From contig CM121343.1 in the NCBI GenBank assembly GCA_051530055.1, forward strand, positions 7,068,001 to 7,132,000: 64,000 bases of DNA. The letters are read 5' to 3'. Origin of the DNA: Neoechinorhynchus agilis. Lineage: Eukaryota; Acanthocephala. The position numbers and the translations under genes are program-made. A model generated the notes under the pieces. That model was given only the letters and a program-made list of their open reading frames with translations, was not told the DNA's origin and did not search any database. Below, piece after piece: positions 43,955-55,689 of the stretch; the first letter of the stretch is position 1, and every line of letters begins with the position of its first letter.

Positions 43955-46900
43955 TGGCAAAAGCATCGACATTGAGGCTAATCCTCCTCCAAAGATTCAT
44001 CATTTGATTAATGATATTGATTCGTACCTTAGACCTTATGAGAAGGAAATCAAGAGAAGGTATGCTTGCTTTCTTCACGTTCTCGAAGATATCAATGAGA
44101 ATCATGGAGGCCTTGAGCTATTTAGCAGTGCATACGATCAATACGGCGTTCATGTCGTCCCGGAGACGAATGAGATCCGAGTGTTAGAATGGCTCCCGTC
44201 CGCTAAGAGAGTTTTTATACGCGGTGATTTCAATGAGTGGCGCCAATTCGACCATGAGTTCAAAAGATTAGATTATGGGAAGTGGGAGATTGAAATCGCC
44301 CCTCTCGCTGATGGATCTCCGGCTATTCCAGAAAATAGTCATTATAAGTTGCTTATTGAAACTTTGGATGGGAAATTGGTTGACAGACTTTGTCCATGGA
44401 GCCGCTTAGTTGAACCACCGAAGGGATCAATCGTCTACGCGTCCCTAATGCAACCGCGATATCATTACAAGTTCGTGCATAAACGTCCAAAGTGGCTGTA
44501 CGATTGCAACCGAAATGGGTCTGAAGATTTAAGAATATATGAAGCGCATATAGGAATAAGCTCATCTGAACAATGTGTTGCTTCTTATGATCATTTTAGG
44601 CTAAACGTATTACCACGTATTGTTAAACAGGGCTATATACATCGTTGGTGATTCCAATATCCGGTTTGAAAATCCTTAACTCAAAAATTATGACTCGGAA
44701 TGTATTGTAAATCTCATCAGACTCTTTTCCAATGGTAACTACGAAACATCTTATCCTTCATTGCCTCAAAGTACGCATCAGCATTCCCTTTCTGAAGCGC
44801 TGATTCTCCGATGATAAAAATAGTTACTAACCATCTACAGTAAAAAAAAAGTCTGCGGTGCTAGTACCGGCGACACCAATTGTAGTAATGGCAAGAGGTT
44901 TTTAAAATGTTGGGCGACAAATCGATGCAAATTTAAGTCTTTTCCGAAAATAGATTCTCCTACTTGGTTTCGTTCATTATATCGCTTACTTTTCATTGTT
45001 AGTATATGGATTGATTTTAGCTTCTTAAAATCAGTATCTTTTACAGTAATAATTCTGCAAATCGATCTCCAATGATGTACTTACAGCGATCCAGCTAATG
45101 GCTATCATGGAGCATGCCTACTACGCATCGTTTGGTTATCAAGTAACAAGCTTCTTTGCACCTTCATCCAGGTTTGGATCTCCCGACGATCTACGCCGAC
45201 TTATAGATGCCTGTCATGAAAAAGGAATCGTGATATTACTCGATCTTATTCACAGTCATGCCAGTAAAAATACTGTCGACGGCCTAAACGAATTAGATGG
45301 CAGTGATACTTGCTACTTTCATAACTCGGCTAACAGAGGAACGCATGCATTATGGGACAGTCGTCTATTCAATTATTCTAACATTGAAACGCTTCGTTTT
45401 CTTCTCTCAAATGTCCGGTATTGGCTCGATGAATTCGGTTTCGACGGATTTCGTTTCGACGGTGTTACGTCAATGATCTATCACTCACATGGAATCGATC
45501 ATGCCTTCTCAGGAAATTACGATGAGTATTTTGGTATACGGACTGATACCGAATCAATAGTTTACAAAGATCAATAATCAATCGAGGAGACATTGTTTTT
45601 TATAATGTTAGAAATCCAAACAAATATTCCGGGGTGTAATTTATAACCTAGTTCTAAACTCAATTAGAAAGAAGAAAATGAGCGTAAAAATTCATTAATT
45701 TATCTTACGGAGAATTATATCGAATTTTTATAAGAACGCTAATCGGATTCATCAGGGTCTGATTCTGTGCGTTTCTGAGTGGGATATCAATCCAATTATT
45801 AATTGTATTGCTTTCCATCACAAAAGAACAGTGGATGGTAAGCCTAAGCCCTGGAGCGTGCTACTGAGATACGGTTGCTTGGCGGGAAATCCGCACGGTC
45901 GATAGCAAAATTGGCAGTTGAGACGATGGTTAAGATTGACGGTTGCAGCGGTCGCCGACTCCCAGTCGTCCGTCGTATTGTAGCCTCTGCTGGTTCTGGA
46001 TCACCGTTAAGGAATGCTCATTGTTCCTAACAGATCCGTTTGGCAACCATAGCGGTGAAGGGCTCACGAAATCCCTGCCGGCACAACTCTGCTGGGTAGT
46101 CCCCTACTTTAACGTTCCCGACTACAAAGTCATGGAGTTGTGAAATATTCTATTACTTGATGGTACTTAAATCTATGTTAAAAAATTAGTTTAAAATTTT
46201 TTTCTAGAACTTTTAAAACTATATAAAACATAAACTTTCGGTGAAAGATATTGCATCTAGACTCAAATTCGACTACAATGCAAAAGTATAAGTTTCTGAA
46301 TAAGATTATTGTTTAAGTCTTCAACCGGTAAGGAGTTTACTAAAGTCGTTTCGAACCTCGTCGTTTTCATCATCAGTTTGTTATTAAAGGCGCTCAAGAT
46401 GGCGAATCAAGTGTTTCCTGTCCTTTAAAATTCCTAAACTATTATAGCTGTCTTTATGACCTAGTTGACTCCTGGATTATTGATCAATATTTAATGTTAG
46501 CAAACTATTTAATACATGAGCATTTACCAGGAGCGATAACGGTGGCCGAGGAAGTAAGCGGAATGCCTACTCTATGCCGGCCAATCGATGAAGGTGGTGT
46601 AGGCTTTGACTACCGACTCGCTATGGCACTACCGGACTTATGGATTAAAATATTGAAGCATACTAGCGACGATGACTGGGACCTTGACCATATCTGTTTT
46701 ACATTAACGAACCGACGTCGTTCGGAGGCGAATATAGCCTATGCCGAATCTCACGATCAAGCTCTTGTTGGCGATAAAACGATTTCATTTCACTTAATGG
46801 ACGCCGCAATGTACACGAATATGTCTGTGCTGAGCGAGATGACGCCGATTATTGATAGAGGATTAGCTTTACACAAGATGATCAGACTTTTGACTTACGG

Positions 46901-47414
46901 ACTGGGAGGGGAAGGATGGTTAAACTTTATTGGTAATGAATTCGGTCACCCCGAATGGTTAGATTTCCCTAGGGAAGGAAACAACAGCAGTTTTCTATAT
47001 GCAAGGCGCCAATGGAATCTAGTGGATGACGACCTACTTAGATATAAATATCTGAATGCATTTGATAGCGCAATGAATGGAGCAGAACAAAAGTTTAATT
47101 GGCTTAAAAACACGGAATATATCAGTCGGAAGCATGGAGATGATAAAATCATAGTATTCGAGCGAGGAACCAATGGACTTTTGTGGGTGTTTAATTTTCA
47201 TGTAAGCAAAAGCTTCACGGATTACCGTGTAGGATGCAGTGTCCAGGGAACTTATAAGATTGTACTTGACTCAGATTCAGCCAAGTTCGGTGGTCATGGA
47301 AGAGTGGAACCTTCAACGGATTTTCCCTCGGGCTGTCCGTGGGATAACAGACAGCATTCCATTCAAATTTATATTCCATGTAGAACTGCTTTGCTTTTTG
47401 CCGTAACTAACTGA
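43947..47414 (+). CDS. GBE1: 1,4-alpha-glucan (glycogen) branching enzyme
   Basis: GH13 enzyme that makes alpha-1,6 branches in glycogen. Exon 1 (43947-about 44637) has the N-terminal carbohydrate-binding region ([33 protein letters not shown]) and [11 protein letters not shown]. Exon 2 (about 45086-45565) has [37 protein letters not shown] and the nucleophile motif [16 protein letters not shown]. Exon 3 (about 46491-47414) has the acid/base motif [25 protein letters not shown] and [14 protein letters not shown], with the usual C-terminal beta domain. All catalytic residues are present and length fits the animal enzyme. Both introns are bounded by inverted repeats; the second cannot be explained by GT-AG. 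The ATG is 3 nt after TTTTTTCTAG. Confidence 0.93.
44638..45085 (+). other. GBE1 intron 1 with inverted-repeat ends
   Basis: Starts TACATCGTTGGTGAT (44638-44652); ATCTCCAATGATGTA (45065-45079) near its end is the inverse at 13 of 15 positions. Exact end-to-end excision gives [13 protein letters not shown], matching the family GYN(A/C)[10 protein letters not shown] weak GT-AG alternative (CATC|GTTGGT to ACAG|CG) keeps the frame but adds a residue. The interior shares AGCATTCCCTTTCTGA with about 10810. Confidence 0.6.
45566..46490 (+). other. GBE1 intron 2: non-GT-AG, inverted-repeat ends
   Basis: Protein conservation fixes the junction between ESIVY and LMLANYL. There the intron begins (C)AAAGATCAATAATC and ends GATTATTGATCAATA(T): GATCAATAATC is exactly inverted, and the similarity continues into AGGAG. 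There is no GT at the start or AG at the end. The only GT-AG choice would replace the conserved EYFG...VY segment. Confidence 0.8.
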
Positions 47415-47617
47415 AAGTACCTCGGACACCATTTTTATGCGGTCATAAAATAAATCCGTTTTTGGCACTCTTCTTGCAGCGATCGTAGAAATGACGCACA
47501 GGGAAAAATCAAATCGCGTCAAAATAAACTGCTGTGCAAATAAATATATATCTTAGAATACTGTAACGAAAATCGAAAATGTCGTCGTGCGCCATTGTAT
47601 AAAAAAATCAATAAGTT

Positions 47618-47902
47618 ATTATTATTATTATCAAGGGCCTCATACACTAGTTGGTCTTGTGACATCTTCTTTTTGAGCCTCCCGGCTATATTCCTTTTGG
47701 AGTCTTTTCGACTAACTTGCACACAACGGAGGCGCTCAGCCGCACTCGAAGGAACAGGGCCAACCCCCCTTGGGGCCGATGGGTGATCTCAAAACCTGAC
47801 CCCACCCTTCCAGCAGCCTCGTACCACCGTGGAACCCAGCGACCGGTGGTGTTGAACCAGCGACATAACGAGCGCATTATGAACGCGCACACCACACGGC
47901 CA
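47618..47902 (-). mobile_element. tRNA-derived SINE inside the left LTR
   Basis: The minus strand shows Pol III boxes: A box TGGCCGTGTGG (47892-47902) and B-box-like GGTTCAACACC (47848-47858). Between them GCGCGTTCATAATGCGC could form an anticodon arm with CAT in the loop, suggesting tRNA-Met ancestry. The 3' end is an (ATA)n tail at about 47620-47635. The SINE is flanked by AGTTATT duplications, one at each end. It is GC-richer than its surroundings. Confidence 0.65.
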
Positions 47903-49569
47903 GTTATTCACACACACATATAATGCGCGCCTGCGTTCTTGATGGCTGTTTTGTTTGTCGAGTAATACCTTTCTAAAGGTCCTTTCACCACCCGAAACGG
48001 GTCAAGCATTTCTCGGAACTCGTACATGACCTCAACAATTCGTCGTAGTTATCACTGAGTGAGACTGCCGTCAAATCATTCGAGGTCGTTAGGAAACAGA
48101 TAATGGAATCTACGCTTTCCGCCATAGACTATAACCTCCCGTTCACGGTCGAAACCGACGCATCCTGCTATGCTATTGGAGGTGTTCTGACCCAAGCTGG
48201 ACGTCCCGTCGCATTTTTTTCTCACACTCTCAACAAATCCGAAATACGATTTTCGTCCATAGAGAAGGAAGCCGTCGCAATAAGCGAAGAGACAAAATAT
48301 TGGCGGCATTACTTATGCGGCAATCATTCATTTTTTCGAAATAATCACAAGAGCAAGATTAAAAGCGAAAACGTGGTGCGATGGCGACTCAATCTCTCTT
48401 AACTCAAATACGAGATACAGTACCGTCCACGGGAGCTTAACCACGCAGCAGACGCCATGTCCAGAAACGTCTGTACACACGGTTTCGTGGAATCTCGAAA
48501 AGATGGAGCGATCCTCATGGATTTGCACAAATCATTGTGTCATCCTGGGATCACTCGCTATTCCACTTCGTGAAATCAAACAACCTTCCCTATTCTCATG
48601 AAGATGTCCGCGCTACGGTGAATTGTTGTCTGGCTTGCTCAAAGCTCAAGCCTCGATTCTATCGACCACCTACTACGAAACTAGTCCAAGCACGGAGACC
48701 GTTCGAACGAATCTCTATAGATTTCAACGGACACCTACCGACTAAGAATGAACGATCCTCCTTACTCACGGTGATTGACGAACACTCTCCGTTCATTCTG
48801 ATAATGGAAGCTCTTTTGTCTCGACCGAATTCCGAAATTATCTGCCGAGCATCGGAGCAACGGGTAGCAATTCGTCGCCTTATCATCCCACGGGAAATAG
48901 CCAGGCCGAACGCTACGATGGGATTATCTGGAACGGTATTTTACTAACTCTAAAGGATAGAGATCTACCGACACGCGATTGGGAAAACGTCTTACCTGAT
49001 GTCCTTCAATCTACCCGAGGACTGCTTTGCACCGCAACTGGGGCTATTCCGCACGAGAGGATGTTTCGACATGAGCGTAGGTCTTTACAAAAGTACCAGT
49101 TGACTGATTGGCTTTCTCCTGGACAAGTTTTTGTTCGCTAGCATGGGACAAGGGGCAAAAATCCTGCCTGGGAAGCGATCCTGGAAAGTGTGAACACAGA
49201 GACCGTCAGGGTAGTATTCGATGATGGAACTCGACGGACTCTATCCACAAGCGACGTTGCACGACATCCGCAAAGGGCTTTGAACGAAGACGGAGTCCAC
49301 ATCGAATCCGAAGAAACTACAAAAACAGAGGAAGTGTCGACTGGTGACAACGGCGTCCATACAGTGAAGGGAATGAGTTCGCCTTCGGAAGGACCTCCAG
49401 AGATCACAGCGTTACCACGTTGGAACAAGCGGTCAAAAAACCACTTGGACGGTTAAAAGATTACGACTGGGGAAGAATGTAACGAAAATCGAAAATATCT
49501 TCGTGCGCCATTGTATAAAAAATCAATAAGTTATTCACACACACATACAATGCGCGCCTGCGTTTTTGA

Positions 49570-49991
49570 TGGTCTTCAGGTTTTACGAATACACCCCTTA
49601 GAATTAAAATATTGGGTCACACCTTTACTGCTAATATCTCGCCTAGATTAGATTTGAATAAAATGAAAAAAATGCTAACTTTAGCATCGAAAAAGACGAA
49701 GCGCGCCGTTACTCTCGGGTTAAACGCTAATCAATGCCAAACTATTTACAAAAGCTGGAGCATTCTTGGCCTGGTCTTTTTCTCTCGAGGTCGCCCCCCC
49801 CGGAACAAAAGGCTTTACTCATCAAAGCGTTTTGCGATAACCGTAATACCCTGTCTTTCTTCTGGGCCGGAGAATTGAGGATCTTCTGCAACAGTAGACT
49901 TATGAGATGGTCTAGTTGAACGATACTGATTAGTTGTTTTGGTTTTTTCTCTCATACTGCCACATGATGAATAAATCTGTATTATTATTTT
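49570..49991 (+). mobile_element. unidentified insertion in the right LTR with target-site duplication
   Basis: TTTTGATGG occurs on both sides (about 49561 and 49991), where the other LTR has one copy. The 420-bp insert ends with AATAAATCTGTATTATTA. It contains a decayed open frame (KMKKMLTLASKKTKRAVTLG) and looks like a retroposed sequence of unknown source. Confidence 0.5.
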
Positions 49992-50033
49992 GATGGCTGT
50001 TTTGTTTGTCGAGTAAAACCTTTCCAAAGGTCA

Positions 50034-50699
50034 CTGATAGACGATTACGACAAATACTAGCATCCAAACTCACATGAAATTCTAGTTCATAAATTTAACA
50101 TCTTTTTGAGATTTCTTAGGTTATTTGTAATTTTTTTTCAAAGTTTCATTGTTTTAATCAAAACATAATAAAGTACAAAACGTGCTGTGATAATTATCCA
50201 ATACTGCATAACCAGGGCGCGCGTCTGACGCATCTAATTATGGTCGCCGTGTGCGTCACAACCACTCGATTATATATAGACTAGCGTTCGTATTGTTTGA
50301 CAGTTAGTCGAATGTATTCTTGAAAACCCTGTCGAGACTACTCTTTGAGTGGATTTCCTCAGCAGACTGGGCAAACAAATCCATGCAGTGGATCGGATTG
50401 TGACCTCAAATAAAAAACAAAAAAAACGGATACTTAACTATAGAATGTTGCTTTGGTTATTCAGCGACAGCGGTCGATCCATGGTTTGCCTTTGACGAAT
50501 AAAAAAAATTTTAGTTGGTTTACGTGCAATAAAACGCAGTTAGTGTTATCACAGTTTATTGTACGCAAATCTATCGGTTTCGAATCATGAATTTTCCAAG
50601 TACTCCTGAAGGGCATTCAACTCCTGACAAATCTTTAACCATGCTAACGGGATTCGTCAAACAAAGTTGGAAGATTGAGAGATTCAATGTCCTTCCAAA
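50034..50699. other. no gene seen; possible promoter-like block
   Basis: About 50266-50345 has TATATATAGACTAG followed by a start-like region, which may be transposon-derived. Nothing else assigned. Confidence 0.3.
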
Positions 50700-51168
50700 A
50701 GATCCTTAAACGCCTGCCCGCCATTCTTCCCCTAATTCGACTATCCCCGATTGGGCCATTCGTTTCATCATCCCGGAACTTATCGATCCTCTAACGCACA
50801 TAACGAACCTTAGCTTTCTATTGGGCTCTTTCCCATCGCGTCTTAAGGAAGCCCAGGTCGTCCCCCTCCCCAAAACCAATAAACGGATTTCGTCCACATC
50901 CTTTTGTCCCATCTCTATCCTCTCACCTTTCTCTAAAATCTTTGAAAAATGTTTTAAAACCCGCCTACTTCCCTTCTTCCTCAAAAACATCTCCCCTTCC
51001 CAATTCGCTTTCCGTCCCAGTTACTCTTGTTCTGATGCCCTCCTCTGCATCGATACGCTTGTGCGCAGCTTAGATTCCAATCCAGAATCAATCGTCCGTC
51101 TCGTGCAACTGGATATTTCCAGGGCGTTTGAGTCGGTAGATCTTTCCCTTCTAAGGAGCGTGTCATAA
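50700..51168 (+). mobile_element. CR1/jockey-like LINE RT fragment, plus strand
   Basis: Encodes LTHITNLSFLLGSFPSRLK, KTNKRISSTSFCPISILSPF, NISPSQFAFRPSYSCSDALL and VRLVQLDISRAFESVD, i.e. the RT fingers/palm start. It ends abruptly at an inverted copy. Confidence 0.85.
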
Positions 51169-52085
51169 ACTCAGAGTAGGGCATCGGTTGCAGAAAATTT
51201 GGGCCGGAAGCCGAATTGTAGGGGCGATAACTTGCCATTGAGAATGGAAAGAAGGCGGGGTTTAAAACATTTTTCGATGATTTTGGAAAGTGCGGGTAGA
51301 ATGTATATTGGACGGAATGATTCGGTTTAATCGGATGTCCATGTTTTGGCATAAAGATAATTAGAGTTTTTTAGGCATGAGGGGCAGATGCCATATAAAA
51401 AGCTGCGATTAATAATGAGGGTGAGAGGGTCAACGAGCTCGGGGATGATGCAGCGAAGAGCCTAAATTGGGATTTCGGATTGAAAGGACGAATATCGTGG
51501 TAATTTCTTGAGATACTGTAGTACTTCATATGATAAAACAAAGGGGAGTATCGGCGAGTTGACAAAAGCTTAAGATGTCGGCCTTAAAGATTGTGTAGTG
51601 TCTAATGTGGAGCAGTGATTGTAAATTGGGTTTGGGCAGAGGTTCTGATTAATGGAATCTAGAACCTGTTTTAATTCAGTGGAGGACAATTGAGGGAAGG
51701 AATGAGGGTGGCGTAGACCAAGAGAGTCGTTGACGGCCCGTCACCATGTTGAATTGCCGCCCGAACGAATTTTAGAGGAAGAAGTTTTTTCGGCCAACAA
51801 GCATTTTGTTAGATAGTGCTTGTTGTAAATGGGGATAGTCAGGAGATTGATTGAGAAAGGCAGTAGATGATTAATTTTGAAGGCGTTTAAAGATGGGGCT
51901 ATCCATGATGGGTCGCGGTTGGAGATGCTAATGAATTTCTTGAAAATTGCCGAAGCTAGGGAATTTTTTATGATTGAGGTTAGGGAGGACATGGCCAAGG
52001 AAGGGTCGTTTGTGTTGTGAAAGTGGAATGTGCGGATATTAGAGTTGAACAATTTCATAAAATTTAGGATGTGATGATCACTTTT
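51169..52085 (-). mobile_element. CR1/jockey-like LINE fragment, minus strand, joined head to head
   Basis: Minus-strand blocks: LLAEKTSSSKIRSGGNSTW and FNSNIRTFHFHNTNDPSLAM (52050-51741) and RT finger pieces (HGHPIKPNHSVQ, about 51350). It overlaps in content with the plus copy ending at 51168, so the two are opposing fragments of the same family. Decayed. Confidence 0.75.
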
Positions 52086-52104
52086 ATCCAAGACGGGTAA
52101 TTTG

Positions 52105-52235
52105 GCGAGAACATTGAAGGAATTTATTAAATCCGATATTTCGAAGGCACCATATCGTGCCTTTATCAAGGTTGCCTGTTAGTTTTGAAGCCGAAATATC
52201 GGATTCAATAAATTCATTCAATTTTTTCGCTACAA
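52105..52235. mobile_element. MITE of the 38447 family
   Basis: Inverted arms GAATTTATTAAATCCGATATT and AATATCGGATTCAATAAATTC surround the CGTGCCTTTATCAAGGTTG core. Confidence 0.8.
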
Positions 52236-52776
52236 AAAAACATTTCTTAGGTTGCAATTTCCGCCATTAAAGCTTGGGAATCAAGAATGTCAAGAACTAT
52301 TAAACCCACGAACTGTTGTTCATATTTTTTAATCATTCTAAGTGCATTGTACGTTTTCGTAGCACCGTGGGGTTTGAATATCGATATGAAATAGTTAATG
52401 CTTTAGTCTGACAAAGATAGCAGCAATATTTGAATTCCGGATGACTCTACCGTCGTTCATCGACGACAGCAATGAGATGTCGATATCATAAGTCTTAGGG
52501 ACACTGCGATCCTTACTGTTTCGTCGGAGAGAAGCGACTGAGAAAACGTTCAGCCGAGAACCCGATTCCCAGCTACGATAATCTGAAATTAAAGAGTTAT
52601 CAAGTCTCGCCATCACAAGTCGCCTCTCGTGAGCCATGAAAACACGTAAAAGCTGAAATGTCTGCGCTCCGGATTCTTCCGTACCACCTCATTCACAGCT
52701 TATAAAGCTTTCTTTCTGATGCGCATGCATTTATGCGCAAGATTAAAAGTTTTAAAAGTTGCGCGTTTGAGGGAAA
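52236..52776. other. no gene seen; ABCB7 upstream region
   Basis: A short minus frame at 52637-52395 (SDYRSWESGSRLNVFSVASL) might be a fragment of an unknown gene or repeat but has no recognised domain. Confidence 0.3.
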
Positions 52777-55624
52777 ATGCAGTTTCTTAGACACTTGGTT
52801 CTTAGTCGTCATTGTTTTTTCAATATTGATAGACATTTGTACATTTCTCATAGAAATTTGTATTTGAACGAAAAGAGCAGCGTTGATGGATGCAGTGACG
52901 TTAAAAGTGGAAAGATCATGCGATCGATGATGTCGGTGGTTTGGCCCAAGTCTCGACCGCGGGTCAAGCTTCGTGTCGTCAGCGCTCTTGGTTTATTGGT
53001 TGTGTCAAAGATAGCGAATGTTGGTGTCCCGTTTCTTTTTAAATACGTCATTGACTCCATCGAGAACCCCGTACTGTTGGGCAGTTGTGTCGCTTCGGTC
53101 TCAACAACGTCGCTCATTATCGCGTACGGAGCTTCGAAGGCGAGTGCGTCGATGTTTAGTGAGTTACGAAATGCCATATTCGCATCAGTGACTCAGCAGT
53201 CAATCCGAGAAATAGCTGGCGATTTGCTCAATCATTTACATCATTTGGATTTGAGTTTCCATCATAAACGACAAACCGGTGCTTTAATGAAAGCCGTCGA
53301 TCGAGGTACTCGTGCCATTAGTTTTGTTCTAAACGCCTTAGTGTTCAATATTGTTCCATTGGTCTTTGAACTTTGTCTTGTCAGTTATATACTCATGCAC
53401 AGCTACGGGGCAAGCTATGCGATTGTCGCTCTGAGTACCGTTGGCGCGTACTCACTGTTCACTTTTTTTATAACTCAATGGCGAACGCAATTCAGGATCG
53501 AAATGAACAAAGCGGATAATGTCGCCGGAAATCTAGCCGTTGACTCACTTCTTAACTTTGAAACTGTCAAATTGTTTAACAATGAAGCCTATGAAACTCA
53601 CCGGTATGATTTACAGTTAAAGAGGTATCAAAAAGCATCTTTAAAAACTCAGACGAGTTTAGCTTTGTTGAATTTCGGACAAAATCTGATTTTCAGCGTA
53701 GGCATCGCTTCTATTATGCTCTTAAGTGCTAATGGATTGAACGAAGGAGTAATGAGTATTGGCGATATGGTAGCGGTTAATGGTCTTTTAATCCAACTAT
53801 CCTTTCCTCTGAACTTTCTAGGCACTGTTTATAGAGAGGTTAGACAGTCCATGATTGACATGGACGCAATGTTTAAATTGCTTGAAATTAAACCATCGGT
53901 CAGCGATCGATTTGATGCTCTACCTTTAATACTTACCAAAAGCGATGGTACTAATGAAGTTAATGAAGCAGCGTCTATTTTGTTCGATGACGTCTCCTTC
54001 CGATACGATGATTCCGATATGGATGTGTTGAAGAACTTATCCTTCGAAATTAAACCCCAGTCTAAGGTCGCATTTGTGGGACCTACGGGTTGCGGAAAAT
54101 CAACGATTATAAAACTCCTGTTCCGATTCTATGACCCTACGGCAGGCCAAATCTACATTAACGGTCAGAATATTCGTAAAGTTACTTTGGATAGTCTAAG
54201 AAAGTGCATTAGTATTGTCCCTCAAGACTGCGTTCTCCTTCACGATACTGTTTAAAAATTAGCTTCGATCAGAATGGACCCTTCCCGATTGTGTTGACAT
54301 CCTTCCAGATCCTCAAATCGAACTGAATAATATTTTGGCTTCATTTAGATCACACGCTATAAAAAATTGAATGAAACATTGAAACGTCGTTTATCCGAAC
54401 CGTTCGTATACGATACTGCTTCTTTTTTTCGCTACAAGGTCCTTGATTCCCTTGAGCAAAATCAATTGACTAGGACAATATTATCATCGGGATAATTCAC
54501 GTTTCGGATAATCGACGTTCCATTGTAATTCATTTTTGACCGGCAAAAGGGCAACATTTCATGCGCATGTCGCGTTTGGATGGCATAGTGCTGTTGAACG
54601 ACAGCGATCAAATCATACCGGAAATTGTAACGATTTAACTAGTAAAATGACATTAATTATCGAGAGAAATCCTTCGGGATGATAAAGTTCGAGTTGTGGT
54701 GATCATGATCCCCCTTGATAAAACCCCAAAAATGATATTTTCTTCCAAAAATCGAGGATCATCCTTCCTTCTAATTTTCAGACGAGGAAAGTTCCAAAGG
54801 GAAACTTCTTACACTTTGTATCGCTTTCTTCGCAATACTCTTCAAAAGTCACAAATATCCCCATTGAGTTTAAGAAATTTGTTGATTTCAACACATTTAC
54901 TCTTTTCAGATCTCGTTTTCGCGATGAATGAAGTGACATGGGATAAAAAAACCGGTACTACATTTTTCTACCACATTGTTAATTTATTCACGAATAACGA
55001 GAATGTTTTGATTTCTTTATTAGCGTGCCAGGGTACTCGCCGCAGAAGATTGTCAATTGAAGCAAAGTTCATATTTGTTTTAAATTGTCAATTGTGCTCA
55101 AGTGTTAGCTGAGTTTTCTCTGATTGCATTTAAGATAATTGGACTTTTACCTGATCGAATCTAGGTATGCCAATATCAAATATGGTGATTTGACCGCAGA
55201 CGACGAGCAAGTATACGAGGCGGCTCGAGCGGCTGCCATCCACCACAAGATAAATAATATGTCTAAAGGCTATGAAACACTGGTAGGCGAAAGAGGGTTG
55301 AAATTGGCTGGTGGTGAAAAGCAGCGAATTGCGATAGCTCGTGCATTGTTGAAAGATGCTCCTATATTTATTTATGATGAAGCCACGTCCAACCTAGACG
55401 CATGGACTGAAAGTCTAATCGTTAGAGCACTAAGAAAGATATCAGCTAGCATTGATCGACCACGGACTTCTATTTTTATTGCTCATCGGTTATCCACGGT
55501 TACGGATTGCGACAATATCTACGTGATGGGTGAGGGTCGAATCGCTGACAGTGGACTTCATGAAGATTTACTTAGAAAAAACGAATCATTCTATAAACGA
55601 ATGTGGGAAACCCAAAAACAATAA
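52777..55624 (+). CDS. ABCB7: mitochondrial ABC half-transporter, ATM1/ABCB7 type
   Basis: Inner-membrane exporter linking mitochondrial Fe-S synthesis to the cytosol. Exon 1 (52777-about 54255) has a presequence-like N-terminus (FLRHLVLSRHCFFN), the six-segment membrane domain with the family block FHHKRQTGALMKAVDRGTRA, LLNFETVKLFNNEAYE and NFLGTVYREVRQSMIDMDAM, then Walker A VGPTGCGKSTI and Q-loop VPQDC. Exon 2 (about 55163-55624) has RYANIKYGDL, signature LAGGEKQR (usual LSGGEKQR), Walker B IFIYDEATSNLD and H-loop AHRLSTV. The intron has inverted-repeat ends. At its 5' edge the expected family spacing (DT-I-Y-Y-N-L-R) seems short by one nucleotide, which may be a sequencing slip or mark damage. 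Confidence 0.9.
54260..55163 (+). other. ABCB7 intron with inverted-repeat ends
   Basis: Starts near TAGCTTCGATCAG (54260-54272) and ends near CTGATCGAATCTA (55151-55163), inverse at 12 of 13 positions and lying at the exon edges. The acceptor AATCTAG|G leaves one base, and no nearby GT donor has the matching phase. The interior is about 880 bp; an open frame at 54696-55112 has no recognised domain. Confidence 0.7.
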
Positions 55625-55689
55625 GCGTTTAGTTCATTGAATTTTTACATTGATTAGAGTCTTTGTTTGTTTATCCTAAAATTTTAGAC

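Larger units (their letters stand above)
47561..50033 (+). mobile_element. broken Ty3/gypsy-type LTR element
   Basis: Fossil of an LTR retroelement. Two LTR copies start TGTAACGAAAATCGAAAAT at about 47562 and 49479, and share GATGGCTGTTTTGTTTGTCG near their right ends. The interior holds recognisable parts of the pol region only: RNase H, integrase zinc-binding and core, and integrase tail; gag, protease and most of the RT are absent. It has several breaks and cannot be functional. Each LTR has taken a later insertion. LTR similarity suggests moderate age. Confidence 0.8.

Noticed and set aside
45533-46464. GT-AG intron for GBE1 intron 2
   Set aside because: In frame, but it replaces the conserved segment [14 protein letters not shown] by unrelated residues, whereas the repeat-bounded excision gives the family sequence.
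54696-55112. 138-aa open frame within the ABCB7 intron as an extra exon
   Set aside because: The family has no additional domain at this place and the translation shows no recognised motif.
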